Assembly: GCF_001427105.1 (NCBI RefSeq)
Contig: NZ_LMGI01000003.1
Location: forward strand, 288,618 to 352,617
Length of the DNA stretch: 64,000 nt
Direction of reading: 5' to 3'
Source: Sphingopyxis sp. Root154
GTDB taxonomy: Bacteria > Pseudomonadota > Alphaproteobacteria > Sphingomonadales > Sphingomonadaceae
How positions within the stretch are numbered: the stretch's first letter is position 1; the number at the start of each line of letters is the position of its first letter. The notes below the pieces were generated by a model. It worked only from the letters and a program-made list of their open reading frames with translations, ran no database searches and was not told the DNA's origin. Both the position numbers and the translations under genes were made by a program. Positions 26,716 through 37,605 of the stretch are shown one piece after another.

Positions 26716-27694
26716 GCATGCCCATCTCACCATAGCGCGGCCCGCTCGTCCCGCCTTTCGGCGCCGCGGCGTCGATTGCGGCGAGATCGTCGGCGGTCAG
26801 CGTGACGTCGGCCGCGCCGACGCTGTCCTCCATCGTCGCGCGGCGCTTGGTGCCGGGGATCGGGACGATGTCGTCGCCCTGCGCGAGCAGCCACGCAAGC
26901 GCGACCTGCGCCTTCGATACGCCATGCTTGTCGGCGACCGCGCCGATCGCGTCGACGATCGCGAGGTTGGCGGGGAAATTCTCGTCCGAATAGCGCGGAT
27001 CGTTGCGGCGCCAGTCATTCTCGGGAAGCTCGTCGCGGCTGCGCACCGCGCCCGCGAGGAAGCCGCGGCCGAGCGGCGAATAAGGGACGAAGCCGATGCC
27101 GTTGTCGCGGCACGCGCCGAGGATCTCATCCTCGACATCGCGTTCCCAGATCGAATATTCGCTCTGCAGCGCGGTGATCGGCGCGGCCTTCGCGGCGCGG
27201 CGGATCGTGTCGGCGCCGGCTTCGGACAGTGCGATGTGGCGGACCTTGCCCTCCTTTACCAGTTCCATCATCCCGCCGACGGTCTCCTCGATCGGGACCG
27301 ACGGGTCGACGCGGTGCTGATAGAAAAGATCGATCGTGTCGATGCCGAGCCGCTGGAGCGAGCCCTCGCACGCGGCGCGCGCATTGGCGGGCGAGCCGTC
27401 GACGCCGGTGATCTGCTTGCCCTCGAATTTGAAGCCGAACTTGGTCGCGATGACGAGGCCGTCGCGCTTGCCCTTGATCGCCGCGCCGAGCAGGTCCTCG
27501 TTGCTGAACGGGCCATAGATTTGCGCTGTGTCGAAAAAGGTGACGCCAAGGTCGATCGCGCGGTGGATCGTGCGCGTCGATTCGTCGAGGTCGGCGGCTT
27601 CGCCGTAGAGGATGTTACCGCCCTTGATCATCGGCATGCAGCCGATGCCGATCGCGGACACTTCGAGGCCGTGGCCGAGCTTGCGATATTTCAT
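26699..27694 (-). CDS. Aldo/keto reductase
   Basis: A 331-residue NADPH-dependent oxidoreductase of the AKR superfamily. The catalytic tetrad is visible: Asp and Tyr in FFDTAQIYGP, Lys in VIATKFGF, and His in FYQHRVD. The C-terminal phosphate-binding part contains PIPGTKRRATMED. The N-terminal sequence RKLGHGLEVSAIGIGCM is typical of the AKR13/YakC-like group, which reduces small aldehydes. Its start overlaps the stop of the symporter gene upstream by 4 bp, so the two form a leftward operon. The physiological substrate is unknown. Confidence 0.9.
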   Translation of the reverse strand: MKYRKLGHGLEVSAIGIGCMPMIKGGNILYGEAADLDESTRTIHRAIDLGVTFFDTAQIYGPFSNEDLLGAAIKGKRDGLVIATKFGFKFEGKQITGVDGSPANARAACEGSLQRLGIDTIDLFYQHRVDPSVPIEETVGGMMELVKEGKVRHIALSEAGADTIRRAAKAAPITALQSEYSIWERDVEDEILGACRDNGIGFVPYSPLGRGFLAGAVRSRDELPENDWRRNDPRYSDENFPANLAIVDAIGAVADKHGVSKAQVALAWLLAQGDDIVPIPGTKRRATMEDSVGAADVTLTADDLAAIDAAAPKGGTSGPRYGEMGMRMVRL

Positions 27695-28944
27695 GGCGTA
27701 ACTCCTGCTGTGGGGGCTGTGTCGTCGACACCGTCGGCGGCATATTTGGTCGCGGCGACATCGCCGACGACATTACCTAGGGTTCGGAAGATGTCGGGAA
27801 AAGTCTCGACCGCGACGAGCAGCCCGAGCGGTGCGACCGGGACGCCCATCGACACCGCGATCGGCGCGATCGAGGTGACGAAGCTGATCGATCCGGGCAG
27901 GCTGACCGACGAGAGCGCCGCGGCGATCGCGACCGCAAGCCCGACCGCCATTTCCCATGGAGTGAGCTCGACACCGAACAGCCAGGCGACATAGACGACG
28001 ACCGCGAGGTTCATCGCCGGGCTGGTGAAGCGGAACAGTGCGACCGCGAGCGGCAGCACGACGTCGGCCTTCTTCGGATCGACGCCGAGTTCCTCCGACG
28101 ATTTCAGCATAGCAGGCAGGCTGGCGAGCGAGCTTTGCGTGCTGATCGCGACCGCGAGCGTCGGGACCATCGCGCGGACGAAGCGTGGCAGCGATATGCC
28201 GACGACGAGCCACGCGAGCAGGAGGCCGAGGAGAAGGCAGCTGATGCCGATTGCCGACAGGATCAGCACATAATGAATGAGCCCGCCGAACGCCGCGACC
28301 CCGGCCTTGACCGCGAGCGCATAGCCCAGCGCGAAAACGCCGATCGGCGCGAGCGCGAGGACCCAGCCGATGACGATCAGCATCGCGTCGCCGAGCGCCT
28401 TGAACAGCCCCGACAGCGTCGCGCGCTGCACGGGCTCGAGCTTCGTGATCGCAAAGGCGAAAATGGTCGTGAAGACGATCAGCGGCAGGATCGCGGTCTC
28501 GGCCGCCGCGGCAATCGGGTTGGTCGGGATCAACGAGAGCAGGAAATCGCCAAAGGTCGGCGATGGCCCCGCGTCGGTTGTGCCACCAAGCCCGTGGCGC
28601 AGCGCTTCGGCGGCGCCGGGGGAGAGCGGGAAGAGGCGCAGCAGGAGCGGTGTCATCAACAGCGACATCAGGCCCGAAAGCGTGATCGCGCCGAGGAAGA
28701 TCATCACCGCGCGAAAGGCGAGCTTGCCCGCGCGCGCGGCATCGGCGGTCGCGGTGATGCCGGTAATCAGCAGCGCGACGACGAGCGGGACGATCGTCAT
28801 CTTCAATGCGTTGAGCCAGAGCAGTCCGATCGGTTCGACGAAGGGAAGCGAGGCGGTCCCGGCGTCGGGCGACACCAGCTCGACGCCGATTCCCAGCAGC
28901 ATGCCGGCGACGAGCGCCGAAAGGATGAACCAAGCGGATTTCAA
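27691..28944 (-). CDS. Dicarboxylate/amino-acid:cation symporter (DAACS family)
   Basis: A 417-residue secondary transporter with about eight membrane spans and two re-entrant loops. The serine-rich loop QSSLASLPAML and the helix-7 segment FTSPAMNLAVVVYVAWLFG correspond to the substrate- and sodium-binding motifs of GltP/DctA proteins. Substrate could be C4-dicarboxylate, glutamate or neutral amino acids. Two TTG starts are possible (28983 and 28944); the latter has GGGAG eight bases before it and gives the more usual N-terminus, so it is preferred. It is followed by an overlapping aldo/keto reductase gene. Confidence 0.88.
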   Translation of the reverse strand: MKSAWFILSALVAGMLLGIGVELVSPDAGTASLPFVEPIGLLWLNALKMTIVPLVVALLITGITATADAARAGKLAFRAVMIFLGAITLSGLMSLLMTPLLLRLFPLSPGAAEALRHGLGGTTDAGPSPTFGDFLLSLIPTNPIAAAAETAILPLIVFTTIFAFAITKLEPVQRATLSGLFKALGDAMLIVIGWVLALAPIGVFALGYALAVKAGVAAFGGLIHYVLILSAIGISCLLLGLLLAWLVVGISLPRFVRAMVPTLAVAISTQSSLASLPAMLKSSEELGVDPKKADVVLPLAVALFRFTSPAMNLAVVVYVAWLFGVELTPWEMAVGLAVAIAAALSSVSLPGSISFVTSIAPIAVSMGVPVAPLGLLVAVETFPDIFRTLGNVVGDVAATKYAADGVDDTAPTAGVTP

Positions 28945-29119
28945 GACGGATTCTCCCGGCGTTTTTTCTGGCCTGCTTGCCAAGCAAAAGAGGGTGACTT
29001 AGAGCACCTCCCGAAAGAAACGGGAACCGGTTTTTGGGCCGGGAAATGCTCCGCGGGGGCCATCCCGTGGGAAGCCGGGGCAGGCAATTGCCAGGCGATG
29101 GTTAGGTAGCAGAGGGAAC

Positions 29120-30457
29120 ATGCGCAAGTTTTTCGGAACCGACGGGATTCGCGGCCTGACCAACCAGGTCCCGATGACCGCGGAAGTCGCGATGCGCGTC
29201 GGCATGGCGGCGGGCGCGCACTTCCTGCGCGGGACGCACAAGCATCGCGTCGTGATCGGCAAGGACACACGCTTGTCGGGCTATATGCTTGAAAACGCGC
29301 TCGTCGCGGGCTTCACCAGCGTCGGCATGGACGTGGTGCAGGTCGGCCCGATGCCGACCCCGGCAATCGCGATGCTCACGCGCTCGATGCGCGCTGATCT
29401 GGGCGTCATGCTGTCGGCGAGTCACAATCCGTATCACGACAATGGGATCAAGCTGTTCGGTCCCGACGGGTATAAGCTGTCCGACGAGGACGAGGCGCAG
29501 ATCGAGCATTTGCTCGCGCAGGAACCGAAGCTCGCCGAACCGAGTCACATCGGACGTGCCAAGCGCATCGACGATGCGCGCGGGCGCTATATTCATGCGG
29601 TGAAACAGAGCCTGCCCGAGTCCGTCCGGCTCGACGGGCTGCGTATCGTGCTCGATTGTGCCAATGGCGCGGCGTATAACAGCGCGCCGACGGTGTTCTG
29701 GGAGCTCGGTGCCGACGTGGTGGCGATCGGGGTCGAGCCCAACGGCACCAACATCAACGACAAATGCGGATCGACCGCGCCCGCACTGCTGCAGGAAACG
29801 GTGGTCGCGAGCGGCGCCGACATCGGCATCGCGCTCGACGGCGATGCCGACCGGCTGATCGTCGTCGATGAAAAGGGCCGGATCGTCGACGGCGACCAGA
29901 TCATGGGACTGATCGGCGCGAGCTGGGCGCGACAGGGGCGGCTGAAAGGCGGCGGTGTCGTCGCGACGGTCATGTCGAACCTGGGGCTCGAGCGCTTCCT
30001 TGAAGGTGAGGGGCTCCGGCTCGAACGCACCAAGGTTGGTGATCGCCATGTCCTCGAACGGATGCGCGAAGGCGGCTTCAACGTCGGCGGCGAGCAGTCG
30101 GGACATATGATCCTGTCGGATCATGCGACGACCGGTGACGGCACGCTCGCGGCGTTGCAGGTGCTCGCCGAGCTCATCGCGTCGGGCAAGCCCGCGAGCG
30201 AATTGCTGCACCAGTTCGACCCCATGCCGCAGCTTTTGAAAAATGTCCGCTTTGCCGGCGGCAAGCCGCTCGAAGACAAGCAGGTCATCGCAGCGATCGC
30301 CGAGGGCGAAGCGACGCTCAACGGGCGCGGCCGCCTGGTTATCCGCCCGTCGGGCACCGAACCGCTGATCCGTGTGATGGCCGAGGGCGATGATGCCGGA
30401 CAGGTCGAGCAGGTCGTCGACATGATCTGCGACGCCGTGCGCGCGGCGACAGCATAG
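29120..30457 (+). CDS. glmM: Phosphoglucosamine mutase
   Basis: A 445-residue mutase that converts glucosamine-6-phosphate to glucosamine-1-phosphate, the middle step between GlmS and GlmU in UDP-GlcNAc synthesis. The phosphoserine loop is [11 protein letters not shown] (near residue 100), the magnesium loop DGDADR (near 240), the sugar loop GGEQSGH and the phosphate-binding [12 protein letters not shown] near the C-terminus. GAGGGA precedes the ATG. Length matches the family exactly. glmU and glmS lie 24-28 kb downstream on the same strand. A DUF1272 gene follows by 34 bp. Confidence 0.97.
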   Translation: MRKFFGTDGIRGLTNQVPMTAEVAMRVGMAAGAHFLRGTHKHRVVIGKDTRLSGYMLENALVAGFTSVGMDVVQVGPMPTPAIAMLTRSMRADLGVMLSASHNPYHDNGIKLFGPDGYKLSDEDEAQIEHLLAQEPKLAEPSHIGRAKRIDDARGRYIHAVKQSLPESVRLDGLRIVLDCANGAAYNSAPTVFWELGADVVAIGVEPNGTNINDKCGSTAPALLQETVVASGADIGIALDGDADRLIVVDEKGRIVDGDQIMGLIGASWARQGRLKGGGVVATVMSNLGLERFLEGEGLRLERTKVGDRHVLERMREGGFNVGGEQSGHMILSDHATTGDGTLAALQVLAELIASGKPASELLHQFDPMPQLLKNVRFAGGKPLEDKQVIAAIAEGEATLNGRGRLVIRPSGTEPLIRVMAEGDDAGQVEQVVDMICDAVRAATA

Positions 30458-30491
30458 CCATTTGATTTTCTAGAACCGAAAGAGACTTACC

Positions 30492-30716
30492 ATGCTTGAA
30501 ATGCGACCCGATTGCGAAAAATGCGGACGCGATTTGCCCGCCAACCTTCACGGCGCCTTCATCTGCTCGTTCGAATGCACCTTCTGCGCGAACTGCGCCG
30601 ACAAGCTCGACGAAATTTGCCCCAATTGCGGCGGCGACCTGCTCGACCGGCCGCTGCGCGAGGGCGCGGCGCTCGCGAAGTTCCCCGCATCGACGGAGCG
30701 AAAGCATAAGGGGTGA
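30492..30716 (+). CDS. DUF1272 small zinc-ribbon protein
   Basis: A 74-residue protein with eight cysteines in paired CxxC motifs: CEKCG near the start, CTFCANC in the middle and CPNCGGDLLDRP towards the end. This is the DUF1272 pattern and should bind two zinc ions. Function is unknown. It sits between glmM and the thiD fusion and overlaps the latter by four bases (GTGA), so its expression is probably tied to thiD. Confidence 0.9.
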   Translation: MLEMRPDCEKCGRDLPANLHGAFICSFECTFCANCADKLDEICPNCGGDLLDRPLREGAALAKFPASTERKHKG

Positions 30717-31855
30717 CCGCGCGCGTCCTGATCATCGCGGGCTCGGATAGCGGGGGCGGCGCGGGCATCCAGGCCGACATCAAGGCGGTCACGATGCTCG
30801 GCGGCCATGCGATGACCGCAATCACCGCGATCACCGCGCAGAATACGCTAGGCGTGCAGGGCGTCCATCCGGTCCCGACCGCGATGGTATTGCAACAGAT
30901 CGACAGCGTCGCGTCGGACATCGGCGTCGATGCGGTCAAGATCGGGATGATCGGCAGCGCCGAAACCGCCGCGGCGGTGGCAGAGCGATTGTCGCAGCCC
31001 GATCTCGCGCAAGCGACGCTCGTGTTCGATCCGGTGATGGTCGCGACGAGCGGATCGGTGCTCGCCGACGCGGCGACGATCGACGCGTTTCGCGCGTTAC
31101 TCGATCGCGCGATGGTTGCGACGCCCAACTTGCCCGAACTCGATGCGCTGGGCGGCGAGGAGGCGGTGCTCGCGCACGGCTGTTCGCTGCTTGTGAAAGG
31201 CGGCCATGCCGAGGGCGAGACGGTGATCGATCGCCTGCTCGAAACCGGCGAAGGTGAGGTCGCGCGCTGGGAAGCGCCGCGGATCGACACCCCGCACAGC
31301 CATGGCACCGGGTGCACGCTCGCGAGCGCAATCGCGACGGGGCTGGCGCAGGGCATGCCGCTCGAACCCGCAATTGCGCGCGCGCGCGATTTCGTCCGAC
31401 TGTCGCTGCTGGACGCACCGGGACTGGGGCAGGGACATGGCCCTATGGGGCAGCAATATGTGCGCAACGACGGCCTGTTCACCGGCCCGGCGCTCAATCA
31501 GATGACGCTGCCCGCGAACGATTATGCCGTGTCGGTCGCTTTCTACAAGCAGATGGGTCTCAAGCAGATCGTCGATAGCCCCGACAATGGATATGCGCGC
31601 TTCGAAGCCGCCAACGGGGTTACCTTGTCGATCCACGTCGGCGACGGCGCGGCGGGCGGCGCGACCGCCTATCTGGAGAGCGGTGCGCTCGATGCGTGGG
31701 TCGCGTATCTGGCGCGGCGCGGCGTGCGGTTCGAACAGATGCCGAAGGATGAGGAATGGGGCTGGCGCGAGGCGCGGCTGGCCGATCCCGCGGGGAACCG
31801 CCTGTGCCTGTATCAGGCGGCCGAATATCGGCGTTATCCGCCGTGGCGCATATGA
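30713..31855 (+). CDS. thiD: Hydroxymethylpyrimidine kinase (ThiD) fused to a VOC domain
   Basis: A 380-residue protein. Residues 1-260 are a complete ThiD, which phosphorylates HMP and HMP-phosphate for thiamine synthesis: [13 protein letters not shown] at the N-terminus, [10 protein letters not shown] in the middle and the catalytic anion-hole [14 protein letters not shown]. Residues 261-380 form a vicinal-oxygen-chelate (glyoxalase/bleomycin-resistance-like) module, starting with a FYKQMGL motif and ending in [17 protein letters not shown]. There is no stop or frameshift at the junction. Translation starts at GTG overlapping the DUF1272 stop, and its own stop overlaps rnhB. The function of the added domain is unknown. 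Confidence 0.92.
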   Translation: MTARVLIIAGSDSGGGAGIQADIKAVTMLGGHAMTAITAITAQNTLGVQGVHPVPTAMVLQQIDSVASDIGVDAVKIGMIGSAETAAAVAERLSQPDLAQATLVFDPVMVATSGSVLADAATIDAFRALLDRAMVATPNLPELDALGGEEAVLAHGCSLLVKGGHAEGETVIDRLLETGEGEVARWEAPRIDTPHSHGTGCTLASAIATGLAQGMPLEPAIARARDFVRLSLLDAPGLGQGHGPMGQQYVRNDGLFTGPALNQMTLPANDYAVSVAFYKQMGLKQIVDSPDNGYARFEAANGVTLSIHVGDGAAGGATAYLESGALDAWVAYLARRGVRFEQMPKDEEWGWREARLADPAGNRLCLYQAAEYRRYPPWRI

Positions 31856-32406
31856 TCGTCGGGGTCGACGAGGCCGGGCGCGGTCCGCTCGCGGGGCCGG
31901 TGGTCGCCGCAGCGGTGCTGCTCTGCGAGGGCGGCATCGATGGGTTAGACGACAGCAAGAAACTGACTGCGAAACGCCGCGCCGAACTTGAAGCGCAGAT
32001 CAAGGCGCGCTGCCGCTGGGGCGTTGGCGAGGCGAGTGTCGAGGAGATTGACCGCATCAACATCCTGCAAGCGACCTTTCTCGCGATGACACGCGCGGTC
32101 GAGGCGCTGGGGTTCGAGCCGGCCGAGATACTCGTCGACGGCAACCGGCTGCCGCGCTGGCGCTACACCGCGACCGCGATCATCGGCGGCGACGCACTCC
32201 ACCCGTGCATTTCGGCGGCGAGCATCGTCGCAAAGGAGCATCGCGACCGCTTCATGGTCGCGGCGGCGCGCGACTTCCCCGGCTTTGGCTGGGAAACAAA
32301 CATGGGCTATGGTACGGCGCAGCATCTCGCGGCGCTGCGGCAACATGGCCCGACGCCGCACCATCGGACCAGTTTTGCCCCGGTCGCACAAATGCAGCTG
32401 GTCTGA
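31852..32406 (+). CDS. rnhB: Ribonuclease HII
   Basis: A 184-residue RNase HII, which cuts RNA in RNA-DNA hybrids and nicks at single ribonucleotides misincorporated in DNA. The N-terminal [19 protein letters not shown] carries the catalytic Asp-Glu pair; further acidic residues lie in [18 protein letters not shown] and the SIVAKEHRD helix. The ATG at 31852 overlaps the thiD-VOC stop by ATGA. Length is slightly under the usual 200 because the C-terminus is short. In many alphaproteobacteria rnhB precedes ccrM; here an SDR gene lies between them. Confidence 0.95.
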   Translation: MIVGVDEAGRGPLAGPVVAAAVLLCEGGIDGLDDSKKLTAKRRAELEAQIKARCRWGVGEASVEEIDRINILQATFLAMTRAVEALGFEPAEILVDGNRLPRWRYTATAIIGGDALHPCISAASIVAKEHRDRFMVAAARDFPGFGWETNMGYGTAQHLAALRQHGPTPHHRTSFAPVAQMQLV

Positions 32407-32443
32407 CCGCCCGAAGCCTAAAAGCCTAAGAGGGGAACAGGCG

Positions 32444-33340
32444 ATGAGCAGAGGATTTTCGGCCGACGATGTCGGTGCGCAAACAGGGCGGCGTTTCCTT
32501 GTCACCGGTGCCAATGCCGGAATCGGGTTCGAAGTTTCCAAGATCCTCGCGGCGCGCGGCGCGCATGTCGTCTTGGCGTGCCGCGATGAGGACAAGGCCG
32601 AGGTGGCGATGAACCGCATCTGGGTCGACGTGCCAAAGGCCGAACTGTCGTTCCAGCCGCTCGATCTCGCTGACCTCGACAATGTCCGCGATGCGGCGAA
32701 GGCGGTGCTCGCGGGACCGCGGATCGACGTCCTCATCAACAATGCGGGAGTGATGATCCCGCCCCGGACGCTGACCAAGCAGGGATATGAGCTGCAATTC
32801 GGGGTCAATCATCTTGGCACGTTCGCGCTTGCCGGCCTTGTTCACCCGCATGTCGACGACCGCATCGTCATCACCGGCAGCATCGCGCACCGGAACGGTG
32901 CAATGGATTACAGCGACCTGTCGGCGTCGCGTAGCTACCATAATTGGGCGCGCTATCAGATGAGCAAGCTCGCGAACCTCCTCCATATGTTCGAACTCGA
33001 CCGGCGGTTGAGCGCCGCGGGGCGCGCCACACAGGCGATCGGATGCCATCCGGGGGTCGCGCTCACCGAACTCACGCGCCACCTGCCGCTACCGCTGCGC
33101 ACGTTGACGCCGCTCGCTGGCCCTTTCTTCAACAGCGCCGCGCAGGGCGCCTGGCCGACCCTGCAAGCGGCCGCCGGCGCGCGCGTGCAGGGCGGCGACT
33201 ATCTGGGGCCGCAGGGGCTCGGCGAGGTGTCGGGCCGCTCGGGCCCGGCGCGCGCGACGCGCGACGCACGCGATCCGAAGCTCGCCCGCGAACTGTGGCA
33301 GCGTTCGATTGAGCTGACGGGGGTCGATCCGGGGCTTTGA
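32444..33340 (+). CDS. Short-chain dehydrogenase/reductase (retinol dehydrogenase-like)
   Basis: A 298-residue Rossmann-fold oxidoreductase. The cofactor motif is TGANAGIGFEVSK, the structural NNAG follows, and the catalytic YxxxK is YQMSK. The extended C-terminus with a CHPGVALTEL segment resembles the WW-domain/retinol-dehydrogenase-like SDR group. GAGGGGA precedes the ATG. It sits between rnhB and ccrM on the same strand, but the long ccrM leader follows, so co-transcription with ccrM is doubtful. Substrate unknown. Confidence 0.88.
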   Translation: MSRGFSADDVGAQTGRRFLVTGANAGIGFEVSKILAARGAHVVLACRDEDKAEVAMNRIWVDVPKAELSFQPLDLADLDNVRDAAKAVLAGPRIDVLINNAGVMIPPRTLTKQGYELQFGVNHLGTFALAGLVHPHVDDRIVITGSIAHRNGAMDYSDLSASRSYHNWARYQMSKLANLLHMFELDRRLSAAGRATQAIGCHPGVALTELTRHLPLPLRTLTPLAGPFFNSAAQGAWPTLQAAAGARVQGGDYLGPQGLGEVSGRSGPARATRDARDPKLARELWQRSIELTGVDPGL

Positions 33341-33368
33341 CCCAGCGACGCAAATTTTTTTCGCCGGT

Positions 33369-33520
33369 GAGTCTTTGTCACCACACCACCAGTGGTTGAG
33401 TCTCCGAGTCGCGGCCGACTCCATATGGTGTGTCAGACTCGTTTCGTTCTCATCGCGTTAACCAGTTAGAGAGGCGGAATCCTTAGACTCCTGCGCTTGA
33501 CGGCGGACTCCGCTGGACTC
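33369..33520 (+). promoter_or_regulatory. ccrM leader with nine GANTC methylation sites
   Basis: Nine GANTC sites fall within 152 bp at 33369, 33398, 33406, 33417, 33436, 33477, 33486, 33506 and 33516. GANTC is the target of CcrM, whose gene starts 38 bp further on. In Caulobacter the ccrM promoter carries two such sites and is controlled by their methylation state together with CtrA and GcrA. The cluster therefore looks like an amplified autoregulatory switch. The sites are seen directly; regulation is inferred. Confidence 0.8.
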
Positions 33521-33554
33521 ATCAGGGCCTTCTTATGAGCAAGGAACGGGGTGA

Positions 33555-34696
<1,142 letters not shown>

Positions 34697-34697
<1 letters not shown>

Positions 34698-35827
34698 TGT
34701 TTCAGCCGCTGACCAAGCCCGACCTCGGCGCCACGTCGGCGGACGCGCAAATCTATTGCCGCCCGACCTGCTTCGTCGAACGTCCGCACGAGCTCGACGA
34801 CGATTGCCTGCGGATCGCCGACTCTATGGTCTGGTTCGCAGCCTGGCACATCAGTCTGCGCGACGGTTTGACCGTTAAGTCGACGATCATTCCGGTTCCC
34901 GAATGGGAGGGCTGGATTGCGGCGATGCCCGACAGATTGGCGCAGGCGGCAAATGCGCAGCGCGCCGGCGTCGTGCGGCCGCGCGGCATGCTCCAACTCG
35001 GTGAGCGGAAGATCCGGCTGAGCGAGCCGCAGCTCATGGGGATTTTGAACGTCACGCCCGACAGCTTTTCGGACGGCGGCAAACATGTCGATGCCGTTGC
35101 CGCGGCCGAAGCCGGTTTCGCGATGGGCGCGGCAGGCGCGGCGATCATCGACGTTGGCGGCGAATCGACGCGGCCCGGCGCGCCGCTGGTCTGGGAAGGC
35201 GACGAGATCAAGCGCATTGAAGGCGTGGTGTCGGCGCTCGCACGCGGCGGGGTCGCGGTGTCGATCGACACACGCAAGGCCGCAGTGATGGAGGCGGCGC
35301 TCGCCGCCGGCGCGCGGATCGTCAACGATATTTCGGCGCTGCGCTACGACGACCGCGCGATGGAAGTGGTCGTGCACGCGGGCTGCCCCGTCGTGCTGAT
35401 GCACGCGCCGTCAACGAAGAGCGACCCGCACGAGGGCGGTACCTATGCGCATGCGCTGTTCGACGTCTACGACATGCTCGCCCAACGCGTCGCCGCGTGC
35501 ATCGCCGCCGGGGTCGACCCGGCAAAGATCATCGTCGATCCGGGGCTCGGCTTCGGCAAGGGCGTCGGCGACAATCTCGCGCTGATCAACGGCCTCGCGT
35601 TGTTCCACACATTGGGCTGCCCGGTCTTGTTTGGAGCCAGCCGAAAGCGGATGATCGGCGCGCTCGATAACGAAGCGCCCGCCGACCAGCGGCTCGGCGG
35701 CACGGTGGCGCTGCATTATCAGGCGGCGACGCAGGGCGTGCAATTGCTGCGCGTCCACGACATTGCGGAGAACCGGCAGGCGCTGCGCGTCTGGCGCGGC
35801 CTGCGCGATGCAGCGCTCACCGTTTAA
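34697..35827 (+). CDS. folP: Dihydropteroate synthase with N-terminal extension
   Basis: A 376-residue protein. The synthase proper begins near residue 113 (MGILNVTPDSFSDGG) and contains DVGGESTRPGA, the substrate loop NDISALR and the C-terminal pterin-binding GASRKRM. It condenses p-aminobenzoate with the pterin pyrophosphate in folate synthesis. Typical FolP proteins have about 280 residues, so roughly 100 are added at the N-terminus with no motif I recognise. The ATG overlaps the ccrM stop (TGATG), which supports the long form. It ends sharing TTAA with a convergent SDR gene. Confidence 0.92.
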
Positions 35828-36540
35828 AGCGAATAGCCTCCGTCGGCGGCGAGCACGGCGCCGGTGATATTCGCCGCATCGTTGGACAACAGAAAGCCTA
35901 TCTGCCGCGCGACCTCCCCGGCGCTGGCCCAGCGGCCGAGCGGCGTCGCCGCTTTTGCCATCGCATCGATGGCGGCTTCGCGGCTGCCATATTCGGCGAC
36001 CATCGCAGGGAAAAAGTCGAGATCGTCCCAAATCGGGGTGTCTACGCCGCCCGGGGCGATTGCGTTCACACGAATGCCGTGCGGTGCGCCTTCCTTCGCC
36101 GCGACGCGCGCCAGCTGGATGACGCCGGCCTTCGACGCGCCATAGGCGCCAACCCCGGGCTCGGCCTTGATACCCGAGATCGAAGCGGTGACGACGATCG
36201 CGCCGCCGCGTCCGTGCGCGATCATCGCACGCATCGCCGCGCGCAGGGTCAGCATCGCGCCGTCGAGGTTGACCGACAGCGTGCGGCGCCAACTCACGAA
36301 ATCCATTTCGGCGATCTCGCCCGCGCTGGAAATGCCGGCGTTGACGACCGCGAGGTCGATCTCCGCGAGATCGCCGGCCAGTGCCTCCCACATTTCGGGG
36401 CTCGTGACGTCCCGTCCTTGTGAAACGTCCACGCCGATTACGCGCGCGCCGCTTTCGGCGAGCAGCGCGGCGGCCGCCCCGCCGATGCCGGAGCAATGCC
36501 CCGTTTTGAGCGCCGTTCGTCCGGTGAATGATCGGGTCAT
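35824..36540 (-). CDS. SDR family oxidoreductase
   Basis: A 238-residue classical short-chain dehydrogenase. The cofactor motif appears as TGHCSGIGGA, the acidic DVSQGRD after beta-2 points to NAD(H), the structural motif is NAGIS, and the catalytic serine and YxxxK are in TASISG and YGASKAG. The C-terminal sequence NITGAVLAADGGYSL is characteristic. It resembles 3-alpha-hydroxysteroid dehydrogenase-like SDRs, but substrate cannot be fixed. It converges with folP and is followed upstream on its own strand by an ArsR gene ending 9 bp away, so it may belong to that leftward operon. Confidence 0.88.
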   Translation of the reverse strand: MTRSFTGRTALKTGHCSGIGGAAAALLAESGARVIGVDVSQGRDVTSPEMWEALAGDLAEIDLAVVNAGISSAGEIAEMDFVSWRRTLSVNLDGAMLTLRAAMRAMIAHGRGGAIVVTASISGIKAEPGVGAYGASKAGVIQLARVAAKEGAPHGIRVNAIAPGGVDTPIWDDLDFFPAMVAEYGSREAAIDAMAKAATPLGRWASAGEVARQIGFLLSNDAANITGAVLAADGGYSL

Positions 36541-36549
36541 GGCGCCAGC

Positions 36550-36927
36550 CTAACGCGGCGCGTCGGGCAAGTCGACCGGCCTGGCAGACTCGCTGTCCTG
36601 CCGCCGCGCCTTTTTCCCGCGCGCCACTTCGGTCGCGAGCGCCTCGAACCTTGGCTCCCACGTCCGGCGAAAGCGTTGGACCCACGCGTCGATCTCGTCG
36701 AAACGATCGGGCGCGACAGCGTAAAGCCGCCGCCGCCCGTCGGCACGCGACGTGGCGAAACCGCTGTCGCGAAGCACGCGCAGATGCTGCGACACCGCGG
36801 GCTGCGAGATAGCGAATTCGGCGGCGATCACATCGACGATCTCTCCCGATGCGCGCTGGCCGTCGGCGAGCAATTCGAGGATACGCCGTCGCACCGGATC
36901 GCCGAGGATGTCAAAGGCGTGACTCAT
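36550..36927 (-). CDS. ArsR family transcriptional regulator
   Basis: A 125-residue winged-helix repressor. Residues 3-80 contain ILGDPVRRRILELLADGQ, the recognition helix ISQPAVSQHLRVLRDSG and the wing RADGRRRLYAV. The cysteine pairs used by metal-sensing ArsR proteins are absent, placing it with the metal-independent group usually paired with SRPBCC/AHSA1 proteins. Its ATG overlaps the SRPBCC stop by ATGA, so the two are translated together. A perfect palindrome in front of the SRPBCC gene is the likely operator. Confidence 0.92.
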   Translation of the reverse strand: MSHAFDILGDPVRRRILELLADGQRASGEIVDVIAAEFAISQPAVSQHLRVLRDSGFATSRADGRRRLYAVAPDRFDEIDAWVQRFRRTWEPRFEALATEVARGKKARRQDSESARPVDLPDAPR

Positions 36928-37577
36928 TCGGGTGCAGCGGCGCCGGTGTAGAAGGCAGTCGTATTGGTGCCCGCGCGGTTCGCGGCCTCCTCGGCGGTCC
37001 CATAGGCGATCGAAGCGGCGGTCCATGCCTCGCTGCTCCACGTCGCAAACGCCTTGCCTTCATCGCTCAGCGCCCAGGTCTCTTCGGCGAAGCGTTCGTT
37101 GCTCTCGCCGGTTTCGATGTGCCAGCCAAGCCCCATCAGTGACAGGTCCCAACCCACACCGACCGCGCCCGGGCCGAACCTGTCCCAGAATTCCTCCGAT
37201 TTGTCGTCGAGCGGGGCTATATGCCTGAGCGTGAGGCGCGTCCTGTCGTCGCTGGCCGCAGCCAGCTCGACCTCGACCCAGCTCATCCCGCCGCTGAATT
37301 CCCATGTCAGTGCAAAGCTGCGCGGCGGGTCACACGCGGTGACGGTGCCCCCGGCATTGCCCTTGATCTGATATTTTCCCCCGAGCGTGAGGTCGCCGTC
37401 GACCGGCGCGAACCAGCGCGGGATGCGGTCCTTTTCGGTGATCGCGTTCCACAGGTCGGCGATGTCGGTGGGATAGTCGCGCGACGCGATAACCGCGCGC
37501 GCGGGTTGGCCCTCGTGCGTGACGTCCTCGACCTTGCGAACGACCATGGCGGCTTGGGCGACGGTATCGAACGACAT
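36924..37577 (-). CDS. SRPBCC/AHSA1-type protein
   Basis: A 217-residue protein with the START-like helix-grip fold of the Aha1 family: ASRDYPTDIADLWNAITEKDRIPRWFAP, then GGKYQIKG and TWEFSGGMSWVEVEL. Bacterial members bind small hydrophobic ligands; none of the Hsp90-activating residues can be assumed. Genes of this type are commonly co-transcribed with an ArsR repressor, as here, where the ArsR start overlaps its stop. It is the first gene of the leftward unit and follows the palindromic operator by 28 bp. Confidence 0.88.
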   Translation of the reverse strand: MSFDTVAQAAMVVRKVEDVTHEGQPARAVIASRDYPTDIADLWNAITEKDRIPRWFAPVDGDLTLGGKYQIKGNAGGTVTACDPPRSFALTWEFSGGMSWVEVELAAASDDRTRLTLRHIAPLDDKSEEFWDRFGPGAVGVGWDLSLMGLGWHIETGESNERFAEETWALSDEGKAFATWSSEAWTAASIAYGTAEEAANRAGTNTTAFYTGAAAPE

Positions 37578-37605
37578 AATAATTCTCCCGATGGTTTCGG
37601 GATAA

